This document shows, one piece after another, positions 43,603 through 52,192 of a DNA stretch of 64,000 nt. The translations under genes were made by a program, and so were the position numbers. The notes under the pieces were generated by a model. The model had not been told where the DNA came from. It saw nothing but the letters and a program-made list of their open reading frames with translations, and made no database searches. Each line of letters opens with the position of its first letter. Within the stretch, counting starts at the first letter, position 1. Origin of the DNA: Mucilaginibacter sp. 14171R-50 (GTDB taxonomy: Bacteria; Bacteroidota; Bacteroidia; Sphingobacteriales; Sphingobacteriaceae); the NCBI RefSeq assembly GCF_010093045.1, contig NZ_CP048115.1, positions 1,488,001 to 1,552,000 of the forward strand. Reading direction: 5' to 3'.

Positions 43603-44979
43603 TTAGTTGAAGTCGACCGTGTAGCGAAGCGAAAAACGTAGATATGGATAGCGGGCGGTTACCACGGGGTATTTTTGATAGTCTCCATGAAGGTGAAAGT
43701 ATCCGAATTCTGAACAAAAGGCCAGGCCATCGTAAAAACGGTAAGCCAGTTCGCTGGTTACTGCCTGCAATACATAGCGAGAGTTATTGCCATTGATGGT
43801 GCCGATCCACCCGGCGCGGTAATTCAGGCGATATGAAAGCCGGTCAAGCAATGTTAAGCCGAATTGTCCATACATGCCACCGCCAGCGCCGTAATCATAA
43901 TTCCGGCCGTTAAATAGATAAGGGTCGGGAACCGCCGCAAGCAAGATCGGACCGGCGCCGGCGCTGGCGTTAATCTGGACATACTTATTCAACCGGAAAG
44001 ATGCAAGCCAGTTTAATTTTACGCTTTGGGCGCTGTAAAAAAAAGCCTCGTTGTGTACGTAATCGTAATTGGCAGATAACGTTAATAGCTGTGGGTCGCG
44101 GTCCGCTTTACTCAGCCACCATCCGGCAAGTGAGCCATATACAAAAAGGATATTCACTTTAGAACTATCATCACTGCCGAATTCACCATTTACCGAAATG
44201 TTACTGAAAGGTGTGTGATAATTTTCAAAAGGTGTGCCATAGGTTAAGCGAACATGCCCGTACCACCCGGTACGCCCATGGTGATCGGCCCTGAACTTGC
44301 GCGCCCCGATGTCAAATTCTGCCAGCACGTGGGTCGAATCGCGTTCATGCGAGTTTTGGTCAGTCTTTCCCCATTTTCCATCAATTATACGATTGAAGCC
44401 GTTCATGGGATTAACCAAAAGCGCGAGTATTTCACTGACCTGCCGTTTAACTCCGCGGGTGTGATTATTAACGATCTGATTAGACAGCCTGTAAGTCATT
44501 TCCCCCAAAACAATTCCGCCGAAGCTCGTGTTGATAAAATCATTTGGTGATGGGGCTTGCGACTCTCCCACGGTCTCCCATATGTAGCTACCCACTACCG
44601 TGGGCGGCGCCGATTGCCAGAATGTATAACCGTTGGCCCGGAACGCGCTAAAATATAAACTGCCATGATACGGATGTGCAAATTGATTTGTACCAAAGGC
44701 ATCGTCATCCCAGGTCCAGCTTGATGGTCGCAAATTATGCCCCAGCGTTCTAAAAGATATCCGGGCGTAATCTGCATTCAGCAAATAACGGTCCACCGTC
44801 CAGGGGATCAGTTCCCCCAGCGCCAGTTGAAAAGCGGCTCGTCCAAAGCGACGTGGCGGTAGCGTATCCGTTACCGCGTCCCCGGTAGCTTTATATGGTG
44901 CACCAAGCGCGATAGAGCGCTGACCTTTGGCATACAGTGCAGCCATTAAACAAAGAATCAGGAAATATAAACGGGCCAT
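43603..44979 (-). CDS. DUF3943-domain outer-envelope protein
   Basis: 458 residues. Signal peptide (MARLYFLILCLMAALYAKGQ), then the DUF3943 region (NQFAHPYHGSLYFSAFRANG, FWQSAPPTVVGSYIWE, INTSFGGIVLGEMTYRLSN) and a C-terminal half of alternating aromatic beta strands ending in LRFSLRYTVDF, which suggests an outer-membrane barrel. Function of the domain is unknown. The start codon is only 7 bases after the T-tract of a strong terminator, so normal ribosome access or transcription is in question. Confidence 0.82.
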   Translation of the reverse strand: MARLYFLILCLMAALYAKGQRSIALGAPYKATGDAVTDTLPPRRFGRAAFQLALGELIPWTVDRYLLNADYARISFRTLGHNLRPSSWTWDDDAFGTNQFAHPYHGSLYFSAFRANGYTFWQSAPPTVVGSYIWETVGESQAPSPNDFINTSFGGIVLGEMTYRLSNQIVNNHTRGVKRQVSEILALLVNPMNGFNRIIDGKWGKTDQNSHERDSTHVLAEFDIGARKFRADHHGRTGWYGHVRLTYGTPFENYHTPFSNISVNGEFGSDDSSKVNILFVYGSLAGWWLSKADRDPQLLTLSANYDYVHNEAFFYSAQSVKLNWLASFRLNKYVQINASAGAGPILLAAVPDPYLFNGRNYDYGAGGGMYGQFGLTLLDRLSYRLNYRAGWIGTINGNNSRYVLQAVTSELAYRFYDGLAFCSEFGYFHLHGDYQKYPVVTARYPYLRFSLRYTVDFN

Positions 44980-44985
44980 AGCGCG

Positions 44986-45023
44986 AAAAAAAAGAGGCTG
45001 CAGCTATATTCATAGATGCAGCC
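44986..45023 (-). terminator. strong intrinsic terminator between BON and DUF3943 genes
   Basis: Minus strand: 7-bp stem GGCTGCA/TGCAGCC with a 14-base loop, then TC and a run of eight T. It lies 17 bases after the BON stop (45040) and ends 7 bases before the DUF3943 ATG (44979). Confidence 0.85.
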
Positions 45024-45039
45024 CGGCCGTATAATTGTT

Positions 45040-45708
45040 TCAAAATACCAATTCAGGTTCCTGAATGGTTAATTTGTTGTCAACACTGAATATGCCCGGT
45101 GCGGCCCAAACTGCATCCGCAGCTTCATCTTTTTCAGCAAAGGAGCGAACTTTTCCGGTTAGTGTAGCTTTGTTCCCGGTAACCGATACCTTGATATTGG
45201 CTGAATCAATAGTAGCGCTGCGATGAAATGCAGCACTGATCTTTTTTTCCAGGTCATCGGCGCTAACTTTTGGGCGCACCGTTAAAAGGTTGCTAACCAT
45301 GCGCACACCGTTCAGGTTCTGTATGGCTGTTTTGGCACTGTTCCGCTGGAACTCCCATTCTACCTCGCCCTCCAGTTTTACGATACCATCTTCCACTTTT
45401 ACCTTTATACGGTCGTCCGGAATAGCGGTGTGCCATTTTAACGCGTTCAATACCGCTTCTGCGATCTCGGCATCGGTTCGGCGATGGCTGGGCGATACCC
45501 CCACCTGAAGGTCTTCTGCAATCGCCTTAACACCAGCAACTTTTTTGGCTGCATTTTCAGCGGCCAGTTTTTTTGCATAGGTATCTACCTGGCCGGACAG
45601 GGTAACTACACCGTTTTTTACACTTACACCAATTTCAGCTGCATGAAGGAAGGGCTGCCATTTAAGCTCAGCCATCACATCTTTCTGGATTTCAACATCT
45701 GTTTTCAT
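45040..45708 (-). CDS. triple BON-domain protein
   Basis: 222 residues built of three BON domains (about 1-70, 75-145, 150-218), each with a G-V-V-x-L-x-G-x-V core: VKNGVVTLSGQVDTYAKK, VEDGIVKLEGEVEWEFQR, VTGNKATLTGKVRSFAEK. No signal peptide is visible, so this is probably cytoplasmic, unlike periplasmic OsmY. BON domains bind membranes or membrane-associated ligands; stress proteins of the OsmY type carry them. Behind a box at 45772-45783. Confidence 0.88.
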   Translation of the reverse strand: MKTDVEIQKDVMAELKWQPFLHAAEIGVSVKNGVVTLSGQVDTYAKKLAAENAAKKVAGVKAIAEDLQVGVSPSHRRTDAEIAEAVLNALKWHTAIPDDRIKVKVEDGIVKLEGEVEWEFQRNSAKTAIQNLNGVRMVSNLLTVRPKVSADDLEKKISAAFHRSATIDSANIKVSVTGNKATLTGKVRSFAEKDEAADAVWAAPGIFSVDNKLTIQEPELVF

Positions 45709-45752
45709 ATGATTTGCTATTTAATTGATTATTGATAAAGCAAAGAAACCCC

Positions 45753-46334
45753 TTATTCAGACAGGCTACCATGATGGTTGTCATTGGCTGCCCTGATTCT
45801 TGTCAGAACCGCCCGAACGCTAACAATCAATAATATAATTACGATGAGGATCTCCAGTAAAATGAACCAGGACTGCATCTGTAAGTGTAAGCTTTCCAGT
45901 TGCTGTTGTTGGTTCTTTAGCAGTAAACGAGACCGTTCGTCAGCATCTGAGATGGCAGATCTGACCACATCAAGCAACTTTTCTTCTTCCTGCGCTGTTT
46001 GCGCTGAGAGTTTGCCTTTCAACCGGTAGCCTTCAGCCTGCCAGTAACGCTGAACGGTATCGATGCCGGTAATGATCAATCGGGTTTGTTCTATCCCTAC
46101 AGCATCCTTTTTAACCAGTTCCTTCAACTCTTTTAATTGATTGTTGACAGTGTCCGTCATTTGATCATAGCCAATGCGAAATAAAGCCATGCCGCTGGTG
46201 CGGTAACGGAGATGCAAAACGTCCAGCAGGCCTACAGAGCGAGAGAGTTCGCTTAGCTGTTCATGAACTTTAAGCTGTGTATTCAAATGGCTGGTTAAGG
46301 TTTTTTGCGCGTTCATCCCAACGATGGTCATCAC
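45753..46334 (-). CDS. four-helix-bundle sensor-like membrane protein, apparent 5' frameshift
   Basis: 193 residues from a GTG at 46334. Long charged helices of the 4HB_MCP type (periplasmic sensor bundle) end in a membrane helix (WFILLEILIVIILLIVSVRAV) and a short cytoplasmic tail, with no kinase or methyl-accepting domain. The frame stays open upstream through a perfect hydrophobic helix (LHIGGLRFSLALLLLLLVM) but has no usable start; an ATG at 46411 is in the wrong frame by one base in a T5/A5 run (46399-46403). The intact protein probably had two membrane helices and starts at 46411. Confidence 0.65.
   Translation of the reverse strand: MMTIVGMNAQKTLTSHLNTQLKVHEQLSELSRSVGLLDVLHLRYRTSGMALFRIGYDQMTDTVNNQLKELKELVKKDAVGIEQTRLIITGIDTVQRYWQAEGYRLKGKLSAQTAQEEEKLLDVVRSAISDADERSRLLLKNQQQQLESLHLQMQSWFILLEILIVIILLIVSVRAVLTRIRAANDNHHGSLSE
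45772..45783. promoter_or_regulatory. FNR-type box before the BON gene
   Basis: TGAT-GGTT-GTCA, located inside the 3' end of the preceding sensor-like gene. Minus strand TTTCTTTG at 45748-45741 has TTT 33.5 bp from the centre; leader about 28 bases. Confidence 0.65.
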
Positions 46335-46411
46335 CAGCAGCAGTAGGAGCAGTGCAAGGCTAAACCGTAAACCGCCGATGTGTAAATTACTTAGATGCTT
46401 TTTGTTTTCAT
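46335..46411 (-). other. out-of-frame 5' extension of the sensor-like gene
   Basis: ATG at 46411 followed by AAA ACA AAA AGC ATC TAA in its own frame. With one more A in the run at 46403-46399 it would read MKTKKHLSNLHIGG... into the membrane helix and the 45753-46334 frame. A basic start and a helix in this position are what the family needs, so this is a frameshift, a sequence error, or a recoding site. Confidence 0.55.
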
Positions 46412-46488
46412 GGCAGTCTTCTATCTTGAAATGACCAATTTAATAGGCGTTAAGCGCAGATTGCAATGATCAGTATTGGCTGTAGCGC

Positions 46489-46500
46489 TGATGCAGATCA
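46489..46500. promoter_or_regulatory. FNR-type box before the sensor-like gene
   Basis: TGAT-GCAG-ATCA. Minus strand TTAAATTG at 46443-46436 is near the 55.5-bp position, a partial match. It would place the start about 22 bases before the out-of-frame ATG at 46411. The rest of 46440-46635 has no gene; it holds TGCAAC/GTTGCA (46569-46584) and a GC-rich hairpin that may end the htrA transcript. Confidence 0.55.
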
Positions 46501-46635
46501 CCCGAACGGCGTTGATCAGGCGTTATCTTTGATCAACTGATGAATGGATCTTATCCTGTTTCAGCCAGATGCAACGTTTGTTGCATTGCGGAGCCGGCAA
46601 AGCCCGCCTCCGATTTTTTACACGCCACAATACCA

Positions 46636-47733
46636 TCAATGCTGCACCTGTTTCAAGCCGGGGGAGTGGGTACCTTTCGCCAAATCTCTCCGGTCGTTGT
46701 TTTCTGAGAGTATTGTTGTCAGCGTCAGCATGACACCTGCCCGCTCCACGGTAAGCACCAGCCGGTCGCCTGGGTCCCGGACGGCGATGATCTCCCGTAA
46801 CTGGGCCGCAAAATGCACCGGCTGTTGGCCTATCAATGTTATCACATCATTTTTCCGTAAGCCTGCGTTATAACCTGCGCCATCCTTTATGAGTTTTTCA
46901 ACCAGCACGCCGTTTGGCGTACTGGCACCCAGCCGCCTGGCTTGTGCATCGTCCAAATCAGTAAAAGTTCCTTCCAGGCAACCATGCCGCACGCGGCCAT
47001 ACATCAACAGATCATGGTAGGCCTTATAGATCAACGGAGCTGGAATAGCGAAACCGTAACCTGCAAATGTTCCCGACGGCGAAATAATGGCCGCGTTTAG
47101 CCCGATCAACTGCCCATGGCGGTTTAGCAGCGCACTGCCGCTCATACCTTCGTTAATTGCTGCATCTGTTTGTAAAAACGAATTGACCGTTGAAAGGGTG
47201 AGGTCGTCATCTATACTTCGATACCGTGCGCTTAAAATGCCTGCAGTAACCGTTGACGTCAATTCGAGCGGATTGCCAATAGCCAACACCTCATCGCCGA
47301 TAGCAACGGTTCCCGGATCACCACGTTCAACATAAGACAGGCCCGAGGCTGTGATCTTTAGTAAAGCAAGATCCGCCTGATCGTCTGTTCCGATGAGGTT
47401 GGCGCGGTAACTGCGGCGATTTTGCAGAATGATATTCAGGCTGTCGCCACCGGCAAGTACATGGGCGTTTGTAATGATATAACCGTCTGTACTGAGGATG
47501 ACACCTGATGCGCTGGCGACCAATTTACCCGAACCGTTATTGATCTTAGGCAGGGTCTTTACTAAAGGCGATTGCGGCCTGACCGTTAATATACTATCTG
47601 AAAGAAACGATTGCACGATAACAACTGCCGGCAAAGCGCGCGCAGCAGCAGAGCTCAAACCGTTATTAGCCGGTACCTGGGCCCTGAGGATAAGAGGCAG
47701 CATCAAAAAACTGTAAATAAAAAGATTTTTCAT
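46636..47733 (-). CDS. periplasmic trypsin-like protease, DegP/HtrA family
   Basis: 365 residues. Signal peptide (MKNLFIYSFLMLPLILRAQ), protease domain with catalytic H91 (ITNAHVL), D121 (DDQADLALLKI) and S198 in AINEGMSGSALLN, where the usual motif is GNSGG, then one PDZ domain (about 250-345: GVLVEKLIKDGAGYNAGLRKNDVI). It should degrade or refold misfolded periplasmic proteins. Only one PDZ domain, as in DegS-like members. Behind the box at 47800-47811, which overlaps the 3' side of the LDT gene by none of its bases. Confidence 0.9.
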   Translation of the reverse strand: MKNLFIYSFLMLPLILRAQVPANNGLSSAAARALPAVVIVQSFLSDSILTVRPQSPLVKTLPKINNGSGKLVASASGVILSTDGYIITNAHVLAGGDSLNIILQNRRSYRANLIGTDDQADLALLKITASGLSYVERGDPGTVAIGDEVLAIGNPLELTSTVTAGILSARYRSIDDDLTLSTVNSFLQTDAAINEGMSGSALLNRHGQLIGLNAAIISPSGTFAGYGFAIPAPLIYKAYHDLLMYGRVRHGCLEGTFTDLDDAQARRLGASTPNGVLVEKLIKDGAGYNAGLRKNDVITLIGQQPVHFAAQLREIIAVRDPGDRLVLTVERAGVMLTLTTILSENNDRRDLAKGTHSPGLKQVQH

Positions 47734-47799
47734 GATCGACTTTTTTTAAAGCTAAACTTAAACTTGGAGCATCAGCATGATGCGCGTTTCTGTTTAACA

Positions 47800-47811
47800 T
47801 GATACCGGTCA
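47800..47811. promoter_or_regulatory. FNR-type box before htrA-like gene
   Basis: TGAT-ACCG-GTCA, immediately next to the stop of the L,D-transpeptidase. Minus strand TAGCTTTA at 47754-47747 lies 55.5 bp from the centre; leader about 11 bases. Confidence 0.7.
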
Positions 47812-49461
47812 TTAGTGCCCGGAAACCAATAAGGCGCTGAGCAGTTTTTGATCCATGTTGTATATATCCCTGCGGAAATTAAGCCGGCCGGCGCGATCAA
47901 CGAAAGCCGTAAAGTAAGCAATGAACACCGGGGTAGCGTGTTGCAGCGTAAGCGTGTTTTCTTTGCCTGCATTCATATAACGCCTGATCTTTTCCACGGG
48001 CCAATCCTGCCGGTCCTTTAACAGAAAAGTAGCCAGTCGTTCGGGTTCGCTGATACGAATGCAGCCATGGCTGAATGCACGTGTGCTTTGGTCAAACAAA
48101 GATTTAGAGGGAGTATCGTGCAGGTAGATGTTATAAGTATTGGGAAAAAGGAATTTGACCAACCCCAGCGGATTATCCGGACCCGGTTTTTGCCGCACTA
48201 CCGGCAATCCGTTCCTTTGCCCGGTGATCTCCATGTGGTGCGTTGTCAGATAGTTTGGGTTTCGCTGAATCGCCGGGAGTATTTCCTGGCGGAGGATGCC
48301 GGGGGGAACATTCCAGTACGGGCTGAAAACTATATATTTTACTTCCCCATAGAATACGGTTGTACGGTTCATGGTTTTTCCAACCACGGCGTTACAACTC
48401 CAGAGCAAGCTGTCGGCATGATAAACATGCAGCTTAAACTCAGGTATATTAACGGCCAGGTAGTCGCCCTTGAGCTGCACGGGCAACCAGCGGCTGCGTT
48501 CCATATTTACAATCAATTGTTCTATCCGTTTCTGAGGCGTTACATTTAACTCCTTTAATGTTTCGGCGTTCAATATGCCGTTTATAGGTAAACCGTGCCG
48601 TTCCTGGAAAAGTTGAACTGCGCGAGCGAGTTCCTCACTGAAAACGGAATTGGTCGTGTCGCCGGAAAAATCGTCCAGTCGCATCAGCCTGACTTTAACA
48701 CTGCGAACGGTAGCCGAGGTATCTCCGAGTTTTAAATCGCGCGGAAGCCAAATAGGCGCCCAGTTTTCGGCTGCCAATTGATGGTATTTGATCAGGAAAT
48801 GCCTAAGCAGTTCATACTGGCGATAAACGGGCTCGCCGGGGACAACGCCCGTTGGCCGGGCTGCGATCAGCGTGTCCAGGTATTGCTGATAGTCGATTTT
48901 TTTGCGCGGAAGGTACCAATTGACGGAATGGCTGGTTGCAGCGCCCTGTCCAGTCCAGGCTAAATTGGCGAATACAAAGTACTGCGCCGTTAACATAAGT
49001 TCAAGGTCGGTATCGGCAGTCCGCGATGATGGGTTACCGGCGAACAAAAGCGAATCCAATGCCTGCTGGTAGGGCGCCTGCTGTTGCAGGCCTTCAAGTT
49101 TCAAATTCCGTACACGGTTCGCCAGGTTGGATGCCTGTTCTATCAGTTGCCCATTCTCGAACCAGGCAAAAGCATATTGCCGGCGCCTGTAAAAGCCCTC
49201 AATATCTTTGGCATAGCGCATTAAAACAGGGTATTTGCCAAAAAAAATTTTTAAACGGGTGCTGTCGAGGGTCACCGTGCTTTGACTACTAAAGTTGCCG
49301 CGTACACTTTGGTTCCATTGATCCCGGCGGGTATCAACATTGGCGGGGTTAGATGCCTTTTGCTGGCTGCATGCCGGTAAATACATTAGCAGTGTGAGCA
49401 GTGCTATGATAACTTTAGACAGGCCAACTGCCATCCGCGTTATTTTAATTATAAATTTCAT
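47812..49461 (-). CDS. L,D-transpeptidase, YcbB type (catalytically intact)
   Basis: 549 residues. N-terminal signal with a possible lipobox (LMYLPAC, C31), YcbB-type scaffold, a peptidoglycan-binding helical domain (about 250-310), and a YkuD domain with YWNVPPGIL and RAFSHGCIRI (464-469, catalytic C467). It makes 3-3 cross-links between peptidoglycan stems in the periplasm. A non-catalytic paralogue lies at 10288-11586. Its start overlaps the ftsH end by 17 bases, so it is in the ftsH operon. Confidence 0.92.
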   Translation of the reverse strand: MKFIIKITRMAVGLSKVIIALLTLLMYLPACSQQKASNPANVDTRRDQWNQSVRGNFSSQSTVTLDSTRLKIFFGKYPVLMRYAKDIEGFYRRRQYAFAWFENGQLIEQASNLANRVRNLKLEGLQQQAPYQQALDSLLFAGNPSSRTADTDLELMLTAQYFVFANLAWTGQGAATSHSVNWYLPRKKIDYQQYLDTLIAARPTGVVPGEPVYRQYELLRHFLIKYHQLAAENWAPIWLPRDLKLGDTSATVRSVKVRLMRLDDFSGDTTNSVFSEELARAVQLFQERHGLPINGILNAETLKELNVTPQKRIEQLIVNMERSRWLPVQLKGDYLAVNIPEFKLHVYHADSLLWSCNAVVGKTMNRTTVFYGEVKYIVFSPYWNVPPGILRQEILPAIQRNPNYLTTHHMEITGQRNGLPVVRQKPGPDNPLGLVKFLFPNTYNIYLHDTPSKSLFDQSTRAFSHGCIRISEPERLATFLLKDRQDWPVEKIRRYMNAGKENTLTLQHATPVFIAYFTAFVDRAGRLNFRRDIYNMDQKLLSALLVSGH

Positions 49462-51412
49462 GATCGCTTAAATCAAAATACTTAAAACCTACAGTGCGCT
49501 TACCCAAAATTTCTTCAAGGTCTTTCTGATCAACAATTTCCTTTTTCAATAACAAAGCGGCGAGCTCTTCTAATAACGCCCTGTTTTCTTCCAGTATAAC
49601 TGTTGCATCCCGGTACGCCATTGCCAGCAATTTACGCACTTCTGAGTCAATGAGGTCGCCTGTAGCTTCACTAAAGGGCTTTTGTAGTGATAGGTCGCGC
49701 TGCCCGGTAGAATCGTAATAGCTAATGTTGCCAAGCCTTTTATCAAAACCATAGTAAACCACCATGCTATAGGCTTCTTTGGTAGCTTTTTCCAGATCGT
49801 CTAACGCTCCCGAAGAAACTTCGTTAAACATCACTTCCTCAGCCGCCCTTCCTCCCAGTGTTGCACATAAACGCTCCCTGAAGGCGGTTTTACTACGTAG
49901 TTGTTTTTCTTCGGGCAGGTACCAGGATGCGCCCAGCGATTTGCCGCGCGGAATTATAGATACCTTAACCAACGGATCAACCGTTCTGAGCAGCCAGCTG
50001 ACTATTGCATGGCCAGCTTCATGGGTAGCTATCGTTCTTTTTTCCCCGGCCGAAATGATCTTACTTTTCTTTTCAAGCCCGGCTACGATGCGGTCAACGG
50101 CTTCACCGAAGTCTGCCATGGCTATCTTGTCAGCTTTTCTGCGTGCCGCGATCAATGCCGCCTCATTACAGATATTTGCAATGTCGGCACCTGAAAAGCC
50201 GGGCGTTTGTCCCGCAAGCATTGTCAGGTCTATATCGTCTGCCATGGTCAGCCCGGCTGCATGCACATGAAATATAGCGGTCCTTTCTGTAAGATTAGGC
50301 AGTTCGAGGTAAATGTGACGATCGAACCTGCCCGGCCGTACCAGGGCTGGGTCAAGCATGTCGGCCCGGTTTGTCGCGGCCAGAACAATTACCCCCGTGT
50401 TAGTGCCAAAGCCGTCCATTTCTGTTAATAATTGATTCAGGGTGCTTTCGCGCTCGTCATTAGATCCGTTCAAAAGAGCGCCCTTTCCCCGCGAACGCCC
50501 AATGGCATCTATCTCATCGATAAAAATGATACAAGGTGCCTTATTTTTTGCCTGCTGGAAAAGATCGCGCACACGTGAAGCGCCCACGCCTACAAACATC
50601 TCGACAAACGCAGCCCCCGAGATAGAGAAGAAGGGTACTTGTGCTTCACCTGCTACCGCCTTAGCGAGCAAGGTTTTGCCAGTCCCCGGCGGCCCCACCA
50701 AAATGACGCCTTTGGGTATTTTAGCGCCAAGTTTTGTAAAAGAATCGGGTTTTTTAAGAAAGTCGACAATTTCCTGAACCTCAACCTTAGCCTCTTCTAA
50801 GCCGGCTACATCTGCAAAAGTTACCTTGCTGTTTTCTTTTTCCATTAAGATAGCCGGCGATTTTCCGAAGTTAAATATCGATGCCCCCCCGGGGCCGTCT
50901 ACGCCACCGGCCCGGCGCATCAGGTAGTTCCACAAAAAAAACAAGAGCACAAACGGAACCACCCAACTTAGCAGGTTAAGCAGCCAGTTGCTTTCTGTCA
51001 CATAGCTCACGGGAATATGCTTGGCCGGAGAAAAAGCCTGCTCCGCTTCGTCAAGGTGATGTTCAAATGTTTCTACGGAGCCGATATTGAAAGTGTAGTG
51101 CGGACCGTAATATAATCCATTGCCAAAAATAGGTTTAAACACTTCTTTAAAGGCTGTATCTTTAGAGAAAGAGCTTTTAATGTAAACGTCAACACGCTCC
51201 TTATTAACTACCTCAAGTTTAGCAACTGCCTTTCGCGACAATATTTTGGTGGAAAATTGTTGCCAGGTGGTCTCCTTAGCCATTTTTCCTGAAAGCAGTG
51301 GTGAAAGAAACAAGTATAGCAAAATGATCACATACACCCAGGCCCAGTTAAATGGTGGCTTATTGATCTTGCCGGCGGGCTTTGTTTTATCCGGGGGCGT
51401 CACTTTTTTCAT
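49445..51412 (-). CDS. ftsH: ATP-dependent membrane zinc protease FtsH
   Basis: 655 residues. Two membrane helices (about 25-40 and 143-163) around a periplasmic domain, AAA+ module with Walker A GPPGTGKT (240-247), IDEID (298-302) and SRH ([20 protein letters not shown]), then the zinc protease domain with HEAGH (464-468). It degrades misfolded membrane proteins and some regulators. It may not be the only FtsH in the genome; here it is tied to an L,D-transpeptidase and to a box at 51470-51481. The predicted transcript starts near 51414, almost at the ATG. Confidence 0.95.
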   Translation of the reverse strand: MKKVTPPDKTKPAGKINKPPFNWAWVYVIILLYLFLSPLLSGKMAKETTWQQFSTKILSRKAVAKLEVVNKERVDVYIKSSFSKDTAFKEVFKPIFGNGLYYGPHYTFNIGSVETFEHHLDEAEQAFSPAKHIPVSYVTESNWLLNLLSWVVPFVLLFFLWNYLMRRAGGVDGPGGASIFNFGKSPAILMEKENSKVTFADVAGLEEAKVEVQEIVDFLKKPDSFTKLGAKIPKGVILVGPPGTGKTLLAKAVAGEAQVPFFSISGAAFVEMFVGVGASRVRDLFQQAKNKAPCIIFIDEIDAIGRSRGKGALLNGSNDERESTLNQLLTEMDGFGTNTGVIVLAATNRADMLDPALVRPGRFDRHIYLELPNLTERTAIFHVHAAGLTMADDIDLTMLAGQTPGFSGADIANICNEAALIAARRKADKIAMADFGEAVDRIVAGLEKKSKIISAGEKRTIATHEAGHAIVSWLLRTVDPLVKVSIIPRGKSLGASWYLPEEKQLRSKTAFRERLCATLGGRAAEEVMFNEVSSGALDDLEKATKEAYSMVVYYGFDKRLGNISYYDSTGQRDLSLQKPFSEATGDLIDSEVRKLLAMAYRDATVILEENRALLEELAALLLKKEIVDQKDLEEILGKRTVGFKYFDLSDHEIYN

Positions 51413-51469
51413 AAAATAAAGGTGGCCTTCTGATGCTGATAAAAAAATGACGTCAAAAGGCAGGCTAAC

Positions 51470-51481
51470 TGATGAGCATCA
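51470..51481. promoter_or_regulatory. FNR-type box between ftsH and nitroreductase
   Basis: TGAT-GAGC-ATCA. Minus strand CACCTTTA at 51424-51417 and plus strand TTTA at 51531-51534 both begin 55.5 bp from the centre, so one site may serve both promoters. Confidence 0.65.
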
Positions 51482-51555
51482 TTTTAAACTTTGTTTGTTG
51501 TCAGCTTTTACCGGCCCGGAAATAAAGTACTTTACTGCTATCAATCTGTATCGTT

Positions 51556-52191
51556 ATGAAATCTGAAACGATTAGTGTTAAACCTGGAAACGAGACGATC
51601 AAAACTATTTTTGACCGAAGGGCCGTACGCCAGTATCGGCCGCAAATGATTGATGATGACTTGCTTGAGCAAATCCTCAATGCCGGCCGGATGGCACCCT
51701 CTGCTATGAACGGGCAGCCCTGGAAGTTCTATGTCGTAACGCATAGGGATACGATTGACGCCTTTTCTAAAGAAATTACTAAAGTGATCCCTAAATTGCT
51801 GGTCAAAATGGCTTTGAAGCATCCGATGAAGGCCATAAAGACGTTATTGCATAGTTCGCATGACCAGGTTACGGCAGAAGATGATCACATTTTTCACGGA
51901 GCACCGGTGGTTATATTTATCACCTCGCCTAAGGACAACGAGTGGGGTGGGCTTGAAACGGGCATGTGCGCGCAAAACATGATGCTCGCCGCGCGCTCAC
52001 TTGGATTGGATAGTTGCCCTGTAGGGTTAGCGAAATACATTGATCAAACATCCCTTTATCAACAGCTGGAAGCATCAGAAAGCGAAAAAGTACAGTTGGC
52101 GATTGTATTTGGCTATGGGGCAGAAAGCCCTTCAATGCAGCCACGAGCCAGACATACTACCATATTTATTGACCGCATGGAGTGTTGTTGA
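51556..52191 (+). CDS. nitroreductase-family flavoprotein
   Basis: 211 residues. FMN-type nitroreductase fold: DRRAVRQYRPQMIDDDLLEQIL, NAGRMAPSAMNGQPWKFYVV near the N terminus and LGLDSCPVGLAKYIDQ with YGAESPS towards the end. It reduces nitro compounds or quinones with NAD(P)H; the natural substrate is unknown. Divergent from ftsH, with a shared FNR-type box. The mycobacterial DosR regulon also contains nitroreductases. Confidence 0.88.
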   Translation: MKSETISVKPGNETIKTIFDRRAVRQYRPQMIDDDLLEQILNAGRMAPSAMNGQPWKFYVVTHRDTIDAFSKEITKVIPKLLVKMALKHPMKAIKTLLHSSHDQVTAEDDHIFHGAPVVIFITSPKDNEWGGLETGMCAQNMMLAARSLGLDSCPVGLAKYIDQTSLYQQLEASESEKVQLAIVFGYGAESPSMQPRARHTTIFIDRMECC

Positions 52192-52192
52192 G

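Noticed and set aside
51448..51455. TGACGTCA palindrome near ftsH
   Set aside because: Half-sites without the 4-base spacer, so it does not fit the box model, and it is not placed relative to a -7 element.
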